A stretch of 64,000 nucleotides of DNA from Hyposmocoma kahamanoa (GCF_003589595.1 NW_020654133.1:1015768-1079767), one strand, 5' to 3'. Positions 1-9,827 are shown, counted from the stretch's first letter. Translations and numbers: made by a program. Notes: a model not told the origin generated them from the sequence alone.

Positions 1-120
1 GACGTAACACTCAACCTAGTTAGCGTTTGAACCGCTGCGAGGCTTTCACGAGTTTTGGTTTTACGAAATCCTCCACCTGTTACTTGCAACGGGATAAAAA
101 ATTTACGATTCATATCAAGT

Positions 121-304
121 TTTTAACCGACTTCAAAAAAAGGAGTGTTGAATGTTTTTTTTTGTGTCTATCTATCACTATGCAAACTAGGGGATGAATC
201 CGGGTTTGCGCTCTTTCCGGTAACCGATTTCAATAAAACTTGGTAATTATATGTCATTCCACATACTTTTGAGGTCGGTTTTTTAGTACTCTGTACTGAG
301 ATTA
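121..304 (+). repeat. Family C repeat, internally deleted copy
   Basis: The copy starts with the family C left end (AACCGACTTCAAAAAAAGGA) and ends with its right end (GAGGTCGGTTTTTTAGTAC, then CTGTACTGAGATT). The middle is much shorter than in copies at 43.2 or 44.1 kb: after about 45 bases the sequence jumps to the CAAACTAGGGGATGAATCC segment. Non-coding. Family identity rests on comparison with the other copies in this window. Confidence 0.85.
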
Positions 305-1262
305 TTAATATACGGTTTTGTAAAGATTCTTTTACATTTAGAAAAACGATATGGTCGCCACCATGTTGGTATTTAGAAGCATTGTTTTTTTATTGTGGCA
401 GATTTTTTTTATGAAAATATTTGCGTTTTTGGCACGCTAGCGTAGAAAAGGTTTTGAGATTCGAACTTGACGATGGACTATGGTGCCCCTAACTTTTTCT
501 TTCGATGGAAAAAAAAATATATAATGACGTATTTATGTAATATAAATCCGTTGGTGTATTTTATTCTTATTATTGTTGACATTAAATTGACGACGATAAC
601 TAATTTTGTTTATTCAATTATTTTAATTCGTCGAAGAACTATACTGCTTTGTTATAGTTCAACTGATTTTCTCTTATCTACCATTTCCCTCGTTATAGTG
701 AGGTGAAAAGTTGTATGTTTCGCTCGGCAGCAAAGTTGTTTTGCGTCTCGTGCCTTCAAACCCTCGCCACGCTCAGGATTCTATTCAATTTTAGTGCCCT
801 TCGCTTGCTCATGTTTATCAAACCAAGCACACATGGGCTCAGACAGGCGTGATAATGGGACCTGTAAAGGGCCCGAAACGTTGATTTGTTTGAAAAAACC
901 ATTATAGAAAGAAAAAGAAAGAATGTAAAAAACGTTTATGCAGCTTAACAGAATTCAAGCTAAACAGATAATTCACATTAATGATTACATATACCTATCT
1001 ATAAGCTGAAACTGATCCAACTCAGCATATGTTACAGCTCGCCTGCTATAACGCTGGTTTTCAGTTGGAACCGCTTTTACAAAATGAGATGGCACGTAAG
1101 TACAAGTGTGGTAAACACTAAAATTATAAACTATAACTTAAATATTAACTAAAAACAAGTAGAAAAATTACTAGTAGGAACTATGACATGACTTGACAGT
1201 ATATAAAATACTACACTTGTCAAGGATTATTACATGAAGTGAATGTATATGAAATACAGCAC
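305..1262. other. AT-rich non-coding stretch with a family G fragment
   Basis: No convincing gene is seen. An open frame at 467-706 is low-complexity and has no recognisable motif. A short repeat at about 838-905, containing GGGCCCGAAACGTTGATTTG, matches segments near 33.2, 47.9 and 48.6 kb (family G). Confidence 0.5.
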
Positions 1263-1350
1263 TTCATCATCATCATATCAGCCGGAAGACGTCCACTGAA
1301 CATAGGCCTCCCCCAAAGATTTCCAGACCAGCCGATCGGACGTGACGTGC
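1263..1350 (-). mobile_element. RTE-type LINE 3' end fragment
   Basis: Read on the minus strand, this short piece encodes the tail ...WKSLGEAYVQWTSSG-stop followed by a (TGA)n-like tail. That is the typical end of RTE-type non-LTR retrotransposon ORF2 in insects (family knowledge). The larger RTE copy at 44.8-45.8 kb ends with the related EAYVQQWT... motif. Only the last about 90 bases are present. Confidence 0.65.
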
Positions 1351-1718
1351 ATCCTTCGGTCACATAGGCATACTTCGGTCACAGAACTAGAAATTATTTA
1401 ATGCCTGTCATATACAATGGTCTGAATGTCGACGAAAATTATTTATCTAAATTAACATTTAAAAAGAAAGCGGAAAAGAAATTGTTATCACAAGTCTCGG
1501 GTGACTAAACTTTGTACTATTGATTCTCCTATATCTATGTGAGTGCATTTTTATGACGTACGATAGATAAGGTAGGCATATGGGTTCATCGCTTAGATGA
1601 GAATCTGCCTCCGCCAATAAACTGCTGTGCAGTTTGGCGGGCTTCAAATTTGTAGCCAAGTGCATTTTTATGTAATAAATCATTTATTTATATAAAAAAA
1701 ACTAATAAATGAGTTTTA

Positions 1719-1935
1719 TTACGTTCTGGTTTTGAAGGGTATGGTGCTGGTGAAATCACAGGCACATGGGACTTGTCAATTTATGTCTCAGAGCGAGGGG
1801 CGTAGTGGCAGTGCCCCTCAGATCTTTGCGATGTAAAGCTCCGAGTTGGAGTGCCAACTATTATGGACAAGCGTGTCGATTACCACCACACGCACGACTT
1901 GTTCGTCCCGTCACTAGATGTCATAAAAAATAAAA
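1719..1935 (+). repeat. Family B repeat, 5'-truncated
   Basis: It contains the family core (AAGGGTATGGTGCTGGTGAA, GGCACATGGGACTTGTC) and the right half (GTGGCAGTGCCCCTCAGATC, GCACGACTTGTTCGTCCCGT) and ends in a short A-rich tail. The left about 80 bases are missing. Confidence 0.85.
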
Positions 1936-2175
1936 ACAAGTAAACGGTGTTTTATTACATAATATGTATAATTAGACAAATAAACAGACAATTTTATTGT
2001 GCAGAGAAGATTGTTACTGTCGAAGATTCAATAGAGATAAAGACAGGTGTATGTTGAAGGACACGCAACAAGCTGGTTTGCTCAGAGCTCTTTCAAGTGC
2101 ACTTTTCGTGACTCATTATAAATTGTGAGTACGCGATACCAGTTGAAAGATGGTCAGATTATTTAACATCCCTTA

Positions 2176-2450
2176 GGGCGCGTTCAAGTTAGCCGCTGTT
2201 AGACGCGCTGCAGCAGGCGGCCGCGCGACTACCACTTTCATACAATTTCTAGAAACGCACAGCCGCGCAGCGACCGCGCTGCAGTCACGGTTAGTGAGGT
2301 GTGCATATTAATTTTTCAAATTAACCACGATGGCTGAAAATCGAATTGAAGAATTTATAGAGAATGTAAAATAACACCCTGCAATATGGGATAGCAGTTC
2401 CGCTAGTTATTCCAATCGACTGGATAAAAAAAGTCTTGGGAAAATTTGAT
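2176..2450 (+). mobile_element. PIF/Harbinger-like DNA transposon, left-end remnant
   Basis: The block begins GGGCGCGTTCAAGTTAGCCG immediately after a TTA trinucleotide (2173-2175), which is the target duplication typical of PIF/Harbinger elements. A GC-rich left end is followed by a broken MADF-type ORF (2330-2449), and MADF/Myb proteins are the second gene of that superfamily. I did not find the matching right terminus, so the element is probably truncated. Terminus and ORF are seen; the class is inferred. Confidence 0.55.
2330..2449 (+). pseudogene. Broken MADF-domain ORF start
   Basis: From the ATG the frame reads MAENRIEEFIENVK, then a TAA stop at 2372-2374, then HPAIWDSSSASYSNRLDKK and a few more residues to a TGA at 2447. 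This is the first helix and the conserved 'hPaiWD' segment of a MADF (Myb/SANT-like) DNA-binding domain. In PIF/Harbinger transposons this protein works with the DDE transposase. The early stop and loss of the rest make it a pseudogene. The GC-rich terminus 150 bp upstream fits a transposon origin rather than a host transcription factor. Confidence 0.6.
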
Positions 2451-2844
2451 CGCATTTCAGCAGCGCGGCGGTCGCGCGGGATCACGACAGCCTTGCCACC
2501 CTATTGCATCTAATATGGGCGTCGCGCGAGAGGAAGAAAAACATTGTACCTATGTACATCCAACTTGTAAATTAAGGAGGGCAAAAGTGGTTGGACAAAC
2601 TTGACTCAGACGAGTTGCGAACGCCACAACCCTACATAAGTAGTTATTGAGCGGCCATTAGTTTCGGTCCTGATAACCGCAGCAGAAGTCGATTTCGTCG
2701 GTTCGTGTTAAAGCAACTTTCAAACTAAACTAAAAGGTTCCAACCGCCACCTGATGGAAACTGGTTCATCCGTGTTTCCCGAAAGCTACAATTTTTGAAA
2801 CTACTCAAGGTTACGTCTAGAATTAAATAATGTATTAATAAAAC

Positions 2845-2982
2845 TGCCTGTGTGTCACGCAGAGGTCCCGTGTTTGATTCTCAAGCCGAGAGAAACGTTT
2901 GTACCGCCTCGTGAGTTTGGATGTAATTTGTGGTTGTCTATACATGTGTCCATAGCACCACGATACAGTGTGCATTAAATAA
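2845..2982 (+). repeat. Family A SINE, truncated copy
   Basis: The copy starts inside the tRNA-like head (CACGCAGAGGTCCCGTGTTT) and continues through the body GTGAGTTTGGATGTAATTTG and GGTTGTCTATACATGTGTCC. The A-box half is missing, and the B box is degraded to GTTTGATTCTC. Confidence 0.75.
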
Positions 2983-3182
2983 AAAAAATAGCTATCACCG
3001 TGTACACTCGGACACCTTATTCTTATTAAGATGAAATACTGCTAACAAATTATATAACGGCCTTTTTGGGCCTCCAGTTTTGAAATAAAAGATTATTGTT
3101 GAGGATGAGGCTGAGAGTATGCTTGTCTAAGCATAGTCTCGTGTCTCGTTGAGTCGCGTAATTCACACTGCGTTCGGTTTCA

Positions 3183-3190
3183 TATAAAAG
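3183..3190 (+). promoter_or_regulatory. Candidate TATA box
   Basis: TATAAAAG lies 38 bp upstream of an ATG that opens a 43-nt exon with a good splice donor. The spacing would place a transcription start just upstream of that ATG. A TATA-like octamer alone is common in AT-rich DNA; only the combination with the exon makes it notable. Confidence 0.35.
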
Positions 3191-3220
3191 CCCGCTTTGC
3201 GCCACGCGACGACACGCAAA

Positions 3221-3263
3221 ATGAGAAAAAACATATCGTGTAAACGCAAGCAAGTTTTTACAG
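3221..3263 (+). CDS. Candidate short first coding exon, product unknown
   Basis: ATG at 3221 opens a frame of 14 codons plus one base, giving MRKNISCKRKQVFT, and ends TTTTTACAG|GTGAGT, a near-perfect 5' splice donor. A TATA-like box lies 31-38 bp upstream. The peptide is basic and not recognised. No downstream exon could be linked within the window, so this may be the start of a gene with long introns or a chance match. I chose this start because no other ATG lies between the TATA motif and the donor. Confidence 0.3.
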
Positions 3264-4299
3264 GTGAGTTACTGGAGGGCCGTTATTAATTTCATTAGGA
3301 AACTTTTAATTTAATTACATCTCGTTCAATAAATGTTCGCCGCTGGGCACGGAGTTTTTGCGAGCAAGTTTTGTGTAGTTCGTTAGGGGAGTACTTAATT
3401 TTATGGTCTATTGTTTTAATTACTAATGGTTCCAACGGAGTAAGGAAAAGTAGACTTAAGGTGTTCCTTCTGAACGTGTTGTGAAGAAACTTATACCTAC
3501 GTTGGAATAGGTCCCTACATCGTCAAAAGACTATGATGTATAGTGGTTGATTATAAATATTTATGTGGAAAACTTAACGAAAAAGGGAAAATAAAGTCTG
3601 AAATGATTTAGTTCTCCATCGTGCGTCCTCCATCTCCAGCAACAATACAAAAAAAAAACCAATCGCGCTCGTCTTCTATTTTATAATTTCGAACCGTCCC
3701 TCTCTTGCACACTTCCCTCTCACTCCCGCGTCAAGATACGTTCATCCAACGCCTAAATCATAACGCATGCGTTCAGATCTGCAATATCACATTTATACAA
3801 TTTTAAATGACAAATCCCTAACATCTATGTTTAATTTTTAACATTTGTATGTATTTGTTTTGACGTTATTCAAAATATTATTATTGTTTTGACATCTAGT
3901 TGTCATTGACATTGACCAATATAGGTATCACCGCGTTTAAATTACGAGTGACTTCTTAAATCCATGTGCACGCGATATGTTAGATTACCGAAAAAGAAAT
4001 ATGTTACACTTGGTTTAGGCTCAAAGAGCATGTGAGTAAATGCATTAATAAAATAATAAAAAATAAATGTCCGAAAAAAGACAGCATCCCTGATGCGCAG
4101 AGTGCGGGACAGCCCCAACAGCATCCTACAAACTGTAGCTGGTAGGATCACCTCTCCATGCTTCGTAAGGAGGGTGATTTAACCAATTGATGATGTACAA
4201 ATATTTACTAACACTAGTTTATAAGCTCTTTTTCTATTATTATTATTACTAACAAAATATGGAACTTGTTGTCCGAAATAAAAGTATTTTTTTATTTTT
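3264..4299. other. Non-coding stretch, no recognised feature
   Basis: The open frames here (for example 3942-4151 minus) are short and without recognisable domains. If the exon at 3221-3263 is real, this is its first intron. Confidence 0.4.
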
Positions 4300-4398
4300 T
4301 TTATTACTGCGTCCCGATTTGTACGGGTAAGGGTGCTGGTGAAATCACAGGCACATGGGACTTGTTAACTTCTGTGTGTCAATGTCTCATGGTGACTC
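4300..4398 (+). repeat. Family B repeat fragment
   Basis: It matches the central part of family B (TACTGCGTCCCGATTTGTAC, GGTGCTGGTGAAATCACAGG, GGGACTTG). Both ends are missing. Confidence 0.75.
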
Positions 4399-5127
4399 GT
4401 TATTATAACTCTTGGTCACAAAAAAACTGTGCTATTTCTTTCTTTGAAGTCGGTTAAATACAATAATATTCTTCGACATAATATAATGTATGCTCGGGTT
4501 CAAGCACTCGCGGTGTGCCGACAATAGAACTAACATTGGTAAAGTTAGTTAAAATAAACGATGTGTTAGTTAGTTAAGACAGACAACTCGGTCCCGTGGG
4601 TTGTGTTGATTTTAAACGTATGTATGTACTCCACTGTTTTTTTAAACTTTTTGGAGCATTTCTCCTAAAAGTTTATAACACACGTTCAGAAATAAATGTA
4701 TCAAAGATAAAAAGGGCACAAACTATTAACGACAGTCGTGGCCGAGCAAATGGCCGAAGAATGGAGTGAGTTATTGCTCTTTTACAAGGTGTTCTGATTT
4801 TAGTACGTTTTAAGAGCGGTGGTGACCCGGCGCACGAACGGTTGCTTCGTAATCCAGAGCTCGATTCTCTCATCTACATGTGGCTTTAAGGCGAACTGTT
4901 ATCGTGATAATAGCACTACGGTGCGGATTCCTCCATGGGAGTCAGGCCAGCTACATTTTAAGGACGTAGGCATACTCACTGTACCAAGCCCTTTTAAAGC
5001 GGAGAAGAAACTTGAAGACAAATGAAGAGCAAATTTAGAGAGAGGTCACTAAGACAAAGAATTAAACAAAATGAAATTGAGCACAAATTAAGTGAATGTT
5101 ACGACTCACTGCCCCCAATAACAGTCC

Positions 5128-5230
5128 GTGAAATTATTTAATCAATTACCGGTTGGATTTAAGATTATTACTGACATAAAACTATTTAAAAAGACATGAC
5201 AGATTTATTATTAACAGAAATGCTGTTGCT
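5128..5230 (+). pseudogene. LINE ORF2 C-terminal fragment
   Basis: The plus strand encodes VKLFNQLPVGFKIITDIKLF followed by KKT and a stop. The 'klfNqLP...ikdikkFKk' pattern is the conserved tail found downstream of the reverse transcriptase domain in many insect LINE ORF2 proteins; compare IYNKLPLQIRQSDTFDEFKR in the 18-kb element here. No catalytic domain is present, so this is a dead 3' remnant. Confidence 0.55.
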
Positions 5231-5326
5231 ATGTTCAAACACAATTCTGAATATTGTTAATGAATAAACGGTTGCATTGAACTAACGTAAGCTTTGAATT
5301 GTGTTACACGCGGAGAAATTCCAATA

Positions 5327-5575
5327 GCTGAACAGCTCCTTGTGAAAGAGTCCACCCAGGGAAATACTGCCACCTTACCTATTTCTGCCGCAAAGCGAGT
5401 AACGCGAGCCTTACTGCGTTCCGGTTTTGAAGGGCAAGGGTGCTGGTGATCACATGGGACTTGCCAATTTATTTAACGCAGTTTGCGCTTGCTCTGAATG
5501 GCACTACAACTGTCATGGAGAGGTGTGTCGCTTACCGTAGGCGTGTCCCGTCATTTGGTGTCATAAAAAAATTCA
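5327..5575 (+). repeat. Family B repeat
   Basis: A nearly full copy starting CAGCTCCTTGTGAAAGAGTC and ending CCGTCATTTGGTGTCATAAA with an A-rich tail. The centre has a deletion compared with the copy at 46.8 kb (the GTCTCAGGGTGAC...GCCCCTCAG part). Confidence 0.9.
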
Positions 5576-5639
5576 TTGCATGATATTTAAAATGAATATA
5601 AATAAATATTAGACAAGTCGAGTTATCGAGGAATTTTTT

Positions 5640-6035
5640 TCTTGCCCTATTTCGAATTCTTTTTGTTGGAAAGAGAGTACCTCCCATAGTGGTCCCATTT
5701 AATTTTGAAGAAAATCATCCACCTCTAAGGGTGACCGTTCACGCATGAAGATTAATTTTTTTAGATAGCGCCTAAATTTTATTATAAGGAGCAATTATTT
5801 TAATGGTTGATTTTGCTATTCTCCAATTCAAGACGTTTTTCTCTCTCAATACACTTTGAGTAGTGAGAACCGATTTTTATGATCTCCTCTGTCAAGTCCC
5901 GTATAGTGGCGAACTAGGAGATGAATCTGGGTTTGCACACTTACCAGTAACCAATTTCAATAAAACTTGGTGATTATATGTAATTCCACGTACTTTCGAG
6001 GTCGGTTTTTTAGTACTCTTTATTGATATCTTCTG
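5640..6035 (+). repeat. Family C repeat, long intermediate copy
   Basis: The left end is missing; the copy starts near TTCGAATTCTTTTTGTTGGA. It contains the long-form interior (TAGCGCCTAAATTTTATTAT, GAGAACCGATTTTTATGATC, GTATAGTGGCGAACTAGG) and also the short-form segment (GGAGATGAATCTGGGTTTGC, CCAGTAACCAATTTCAATAA). All other copies carry only one of the two, so this copy joins both subfamilies. The right end is TTTCGAGGTCGGTTTTTTAG. Confidence 0.85.
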
Positions 6036-6650
6036 TTTTCATTCAATTAAAAAAACAAGTTGAATTTATGTTGTTTTCGAAACCGGGTTTTCCGTGAGAT
6101 TGAAATACCTCACCACGTCTATTTCGATCTCATTTCACCTTAATGTCGTAGCGAAAGTTTAGTAACAGCACCTCTCGCTGAAGGAATACAATAATCTTTG
6201 GAAAACATTATGAAGTCCTCGACATCCTCATACATAGAGTAAAATAAACAGTAATGTAAGGGCTGTAGCTGTAGTTGGGAATGTTATTTTAGGCGTCGAT
6301 TCAAGAGATGCGATGGAATATCAAAATAATAATATAGACGAGACCCGTACCGACCAGTGGGACGTACCAGGGTTCATATAATAACAGCATACGCACATTA
6401 ATTTCCTGTTTTCTTAAGTGCACGTTCGCAAGCAGAGAAAATCATAAATTTATATTATACTATGATTGTATCAGCTACAGCGAGGCTTAAAGAAATTGCT
6501 TCCTCCCGCCGCCATTCGACGGACGGTTAATTAATTACAGGGCAAAGTTTTTAATTTTAACCGACAGTCTGCGATGAGCACATGTGTGGGCGTCTGAGGT
6601 TGACTGATACAAATTATGGTAATGACTCGTCAAAGACAACTTGTGTGCAT
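6036..6650. other. Non-coding stretch
   Basis: AT-rich DNA. No ORF, tRNA or repeat shared with the rest of the window was seen. Confidence 0.4.
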
Positions 6651-6654
6651 TTCA

Positions 6655-6762
6655 TCTCTGTCTCACCCGATGGACAGTGACGGTGAGGTCGACGATGGAG
6701 CTTGCACACCTAAGCAATGAATGTTCACTGTCGCCTTGAAAAGGTCCAAAATATATCGTTCA
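6655..6762 (+). repeat. Family F repeat, left part (interrupted)
   Basis: It matches 41.43-41.53 kb: GTGACGGTGAGGTCGACGAT, GCACAC, GCCTTGAAAAGG, TATATCGTTC. It stops at 6762 where the inverted terminal repeat of a DNA transposon begins. The rest of the family F sequence resumes at 7660. Confidence 0.7.
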
Positions 6763-7659
6763 GGGGGCCTACCACAACCTCTTAAAATAATATTACTTTA
6801 ACCTTATATTGACTTTTGTACCATAACGCGCTTAAAGTAAGCTTACTGTGATGTTAAAACTATGATGTTTCATTGGCAGCTTTGTGACTATTCATTCACT
6901 CAGTTCGTACTACGACGCGACTTTAATATTAAAGTAATATTATTCTTATGTCAAATTTAGAAATCTTAAAATAGTTACACGCATGCAATGGAAACAATAT
7001 TACTTTCAGTTGTATTGTCTTAATATGATTTGTAATGATTAAAAGTTAAGTTGAACTTATTTATTTACATATATCTGTTTAATATTTTGTTTATTTTTTA
7101 TTTAATAGCACACAGTAAATAAATCTTCGATAAATAAAAATACGCGATGTTTATTTCGTAAAATTATTAACGGCGTCATCTTTATGCTCCTTGCGAAACT
7201 AACAGTTGACACTAGACTATAGTTCCGAACTCACAACTTGACTATCAAGCTTGTTTTATCTATTTTTCTATGATTTTTCTTCATGTAAATGGGGAATAAT
7301 TATTGAAACCAACGTAATTTTAATAGATTTTATTATAACATACTTTTCTTTCCTTAACAGTCAAAATTCTCTGAATGCAAATAACATTAAGTGCTCAAAC
7401 ATTATACTATGATCAGACGATTCGGAACATCAAAAAAGAAAGCGATGGCATTGTATAGTTCACATAGCGTTATCTCTTTCCTATTTTTAGTTAGGAATAG
7501 ACAATATTGGGAAACCGTTCCTTCTTTCAATCACTTTAGCGATAATACATTACTTGGTTGACAGGTTCGTCGTGGTACGAATATGAGTAATATTACAATA
7601 AGCCTACTTTAAGTTTACATTGAAATAAGATTGTTTTAGAAGGGTTATGGTAGGCCCCC
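6763..7659. mobile_element. 897-bp DNA transposon with long inverted termini, no ORF
   Basis: The left terminus GGGGGCCTACCACAACC (from 6763) and the reverse complement of the right terminus GGGGGCCTACCATAACC (to 7659) differ at one base. The similarity resumes further inside (CTTAAAGTAAGCTTACTG against CTTAAAGTAGGCTTATTG; TTCGTACTACGACG against TTCGTACCACGACG), so the arms exceed 70 bp and carry indels. No transposase is encoded, which makes it a non-autonomous element. It interrupts a family F repeat, as shown by the uninterrupted copy at 41.4-41.7 kb. The target duplication is not clear. Superfamily not assigned. Confidence 0.75.
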
Positions 7660-7810
7660 AGGGTACAAGTCTGCAAGCAGGGAATTCCACTCCATAGCCG
7701 TTCGCCATATAAATGTGGAAGCAACATAGGGTTGGATGGAACCCCAGCCTACGTCTAGTGTCCCGATGATGGAAAGGGGGAGGTGGAATTTAATCGTGCA
7801 ATGCCATAGC
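7660..7810 (+). repeat. Family F repeat, right part (after the insertion)
   Basis: It continues the family F sequence: GCAGGGAATTCCACTCCATA, CCGTTCGCCATATAAATGTG, GATGATGGAAAGG, GCACACTCTCCGT. The same segments occur in order in the copy at 41.53-41.70 kb, directly after the left part. Confidence 0.7.
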
Positions 7811-8154
7811 ACACTCTCCGTGATATATCCTACAACGTATGTTATTGAGTGGTAAAGTAAATTATAATTTATAATTTTTATAACAATATAAATAATTTAC
7901 AAGGACGCTGCCACAAATTTACAACAACCTGTCATTCTAATGAAGTTAAATTTTACGGGACTAGTGTTAATGGAAGACTCAGTAGGTATATATAACGTGG
8001 TTTAATCTATTATTACTAAGGCCACCTTCTCGCCCTGTGTGCACTGTTTTCGGAATGTGGTTTAGTCTATTAATATATTAAATAGTATCTGTTGCCATGC
8101 GAAGATTAAATTCTGTTCGTGTCCTTTTAAAATAAAATAAAAAATAAAAGGTGC

Positions 8155-8310
8155 CTGCTTCCTAGATTTCTTTAAGGCGTTTGACCTTGTGGCATACGAC
8201 CTTCTTTGGGAAAAGCTGAGAGCATCGGGCGTGCCGGAAGAGATTGCAGGTTTACCGTGGTACTGGTATTTGTCATCAAGGCAATATTGTCATCTGGTTT
8301 CAAATTTCAT
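8155..8310 (+). pseudogene. LINE reverse transcriptase fragment (motif A region)
   Basis: The plus strand encodes FLDFFKAFDLVAYDLLWEKL followed by RASGVPEEIAGLPWYWYLSS. FLDFFKAFD contains the first catalytic aspartate of a LINE reverse transcriptase (motif A). The rest decays, with a stop near MHTF. A second scrap about 100 bp downstream (8412-8490) encodes RENKAATFRWLGHAG, like the RWxGHv segment near the end of such ORFs, so the middle of the domain has been deleted. It belongs to a different LINE family from the 18-kb and 51-kb elements. Confidence 0.6.
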
Positions 8311-8667
8311 GCATACCTTTTGAGGAACGGCCGAATAATTCCGATCGTGGAATGTGCTATTTGAGGGTGCAAGAAAGTTTCGTTCGCTGCACTTGCTGCG
8401 TTTTCAAATGTGAATATTGAAAATGCTAAGTGAGAATGTTGTGCGAGAAAATAAAGCTGCGACATTCCGCTGGCTCGGACACGCGGGGATAATATATATA
8501 TATTTTTTTTTATTTATTTATATATTTTTATTTATTTATATCAGGTAACAAAGACCCATGTATACATACCCTATAGACTAACATACATAACAATATAAAA
8601 ACAAAATACACCTATATTATATATACCTTAAAACAAACATACATACAATATAATAATAAAAACTAAT

Positions 8668-8965
8668 CTACATGATTTCCCTTATCGGCGACGTGTGGCG
8701 CAATCTGGTGTCAGGTAACCGGCCGCGGAATCGCCGATACATGACACCCTTCGGCCAAAATTCCTCTTTCATGAAGGTCGAAAGATGTTCGGTCGGTATT
8801 CTCACCACAAACGAATTGAAGTTCACGTTGCGGCGAGACTCCAACCGCTCGACCCTCAGGGTGTATTTGGTTTTATGCCTGATATACTCCACTATCTCCT
8901 CAGACTTCGTGGAGTAATGCAGCCGCGACAGGTACATCAACGTCGTCGGTACGGCCGGACGCAGC
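8668..8965 (-). pseudogene. LINE ORF1-type (gag-like) C-terminal domain remnant
   Basis: The minus strand reads ...LMYLSRLHYSTKSEEIVEYI, RVERLESR, NSFVVRIP and EEFWPKGVMYRRFRGRL, then a stop. The order 'lyvsrlh.t...ivey', 'fkV.vp' and 'fWPkGV..RrF' is the compact nucleic-acid-binding domain I know from ORF1-like proteins of insect LINEs. The frame is open over this domain, but upstream it runs into the SINE tail at 9024-9070, so the N-terminus is lost. Alternative: the ORF of a non-autonomous LINE relative. Confidence 0.5.
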
Positions 8966-9023
8966 AGGAAGTTCGGTCCTGTCGGAGCTGTGCCACACTG
9001 GTTACGGCTGGTGGGCTTCACCT

Positions 9024-9221
9024 TAATAGTAATCACAATAATAATAATAACGTATAATAATAATAATACACTCACAGCCCCGCATTAGGGAAACCCTGTA
9101 TCGCGAGTGTCATGAACACACACATAGATAACCATAAATTACACCTAAACTTACGAGAAAAATAAATGTAGGCCATACAAACATTTCTCCAAGCCCGGAA
9201 AGCGAACCCGGGACCTCTGCA
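9024..9221 (-). repeat. Family A SINE, minus-strand copy, head truncated
   Basis: The reverse complement reads through the B box of the tRNA-like head, then the body (ATTTATTTTTCTCGTAAGTT, GGTTATCTATGTGTGTG, CAGGGTTTCCCTAATGCGGG), and ends in an (ATT)n tail at 9024-9070. The first half of the tRNA head is missing, exactly where the plus-strand copy begins at 9222. Confidence 0.8.
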
Positions 9222-9425
9222 GGCCTCCATGGCCGAACGGTTACCATGCCGGACTGCCATGCAGAGGTCCCAGGTTCGATTCCCGGACGGGAAAAATATT
9301 TATGTGGCCTACATTTATTTCTCTCGTGAGTATGGGTGTAATTTGTGGTTGTCTATGTGTGTGTCCACGGCACCCGCGACACAGGGTTTCCCTAGTGCTA
9401 TGTTGAGTGTGTGCGTTATATTATA
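9222..9425 (+). repeat. Family A SINE, nearly full copy
   Basis: tRNA-derived head with A box TGGCCGAACGG (matches TRGYNNARNNG) and B box GGTTCGATTCC (perfect), about 30 bp apart. The body GTAATTTGTGGTTGTCTATG, GGCACCCGCGACACAGGG and the tail TTGAGTGTGTGCGTTATATT follow. It lies head-to-head with the truncated copy at 9024-9221. RNA polymerase III transcription is plausible from the boxes. Confidence 0.85.
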
Positions 9426-9448
9426 TTTAAAAAAAAGTTTACGAAAAA

Positions 9449-9827
9449 AAATCTGCTGTATTGACGGACACTCCTGAAAAAGAAGCTTTGAGCATGGAAT
9501 ATGAGGAAAACATGAAGAAAATGCAAAAAAATTATAATAAAAACAAGGGAAAGGGAAAGGCAAAGGTAAAAAATAACAAAAAATAACGATAGAATAAAAA
9601 GGAAATGAATATAAAGGGAAACGAATAAATAGAATTAAAAAAAGGAAAGTTCAGATTCAGAATCTGAAGAGTGGCGTTGTCTCGTTTGCAGCGAGGCGTA
9701 CAGGCGTAGTCATTCAATAGGTGATTGGGTAGAACGCATTGTATGTAAGATGTGGGCACATATAGGATGTATCACAGGACAGACTATTTCTTTTGTTTGT
9801 ATTTATTGCAACTTAGATGAAGACTGA
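9449..9827 (+). pseudogene. pogo/Tigger-type transposase C-terminus
   Basis: The frame from 9449 reads KSAVLTDTPEKEALSMEYEE followed by a lysine-rich stretch and a stop. After a frame change near 9650 it reads SDSESEEWRCLVCSEAYRRS, WVERIVCKMWAHIGC and ISFVCIYCNLDED-stop. The order 'tsvLTDTPeK..L', a charged linker, and a CxxC...W..C..W.H..C...C..C zinc knuckle matches the C-terminal tail of CENP-B/Tigger-like (pogo) transposases in insects. The catalytic DDE part and N-terminal DNA-binding part are absent. The family A SINE pair lies directly upstream. Confidence 0.65.

Noticed and set aside
467..706. 79-codon open frame near the left end
   Set aside because: Low-complexity, hydrophobic AT-driven translation with no motif; expected by chance in such AT-rich DNA.
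9072..9477. Open frames through the SINE pair (both strands)
   Set aside because: They translate the family A SINE consensus, which is non-coding; the same pseudo-peptides recur at 12.0 and 47.3 kb.
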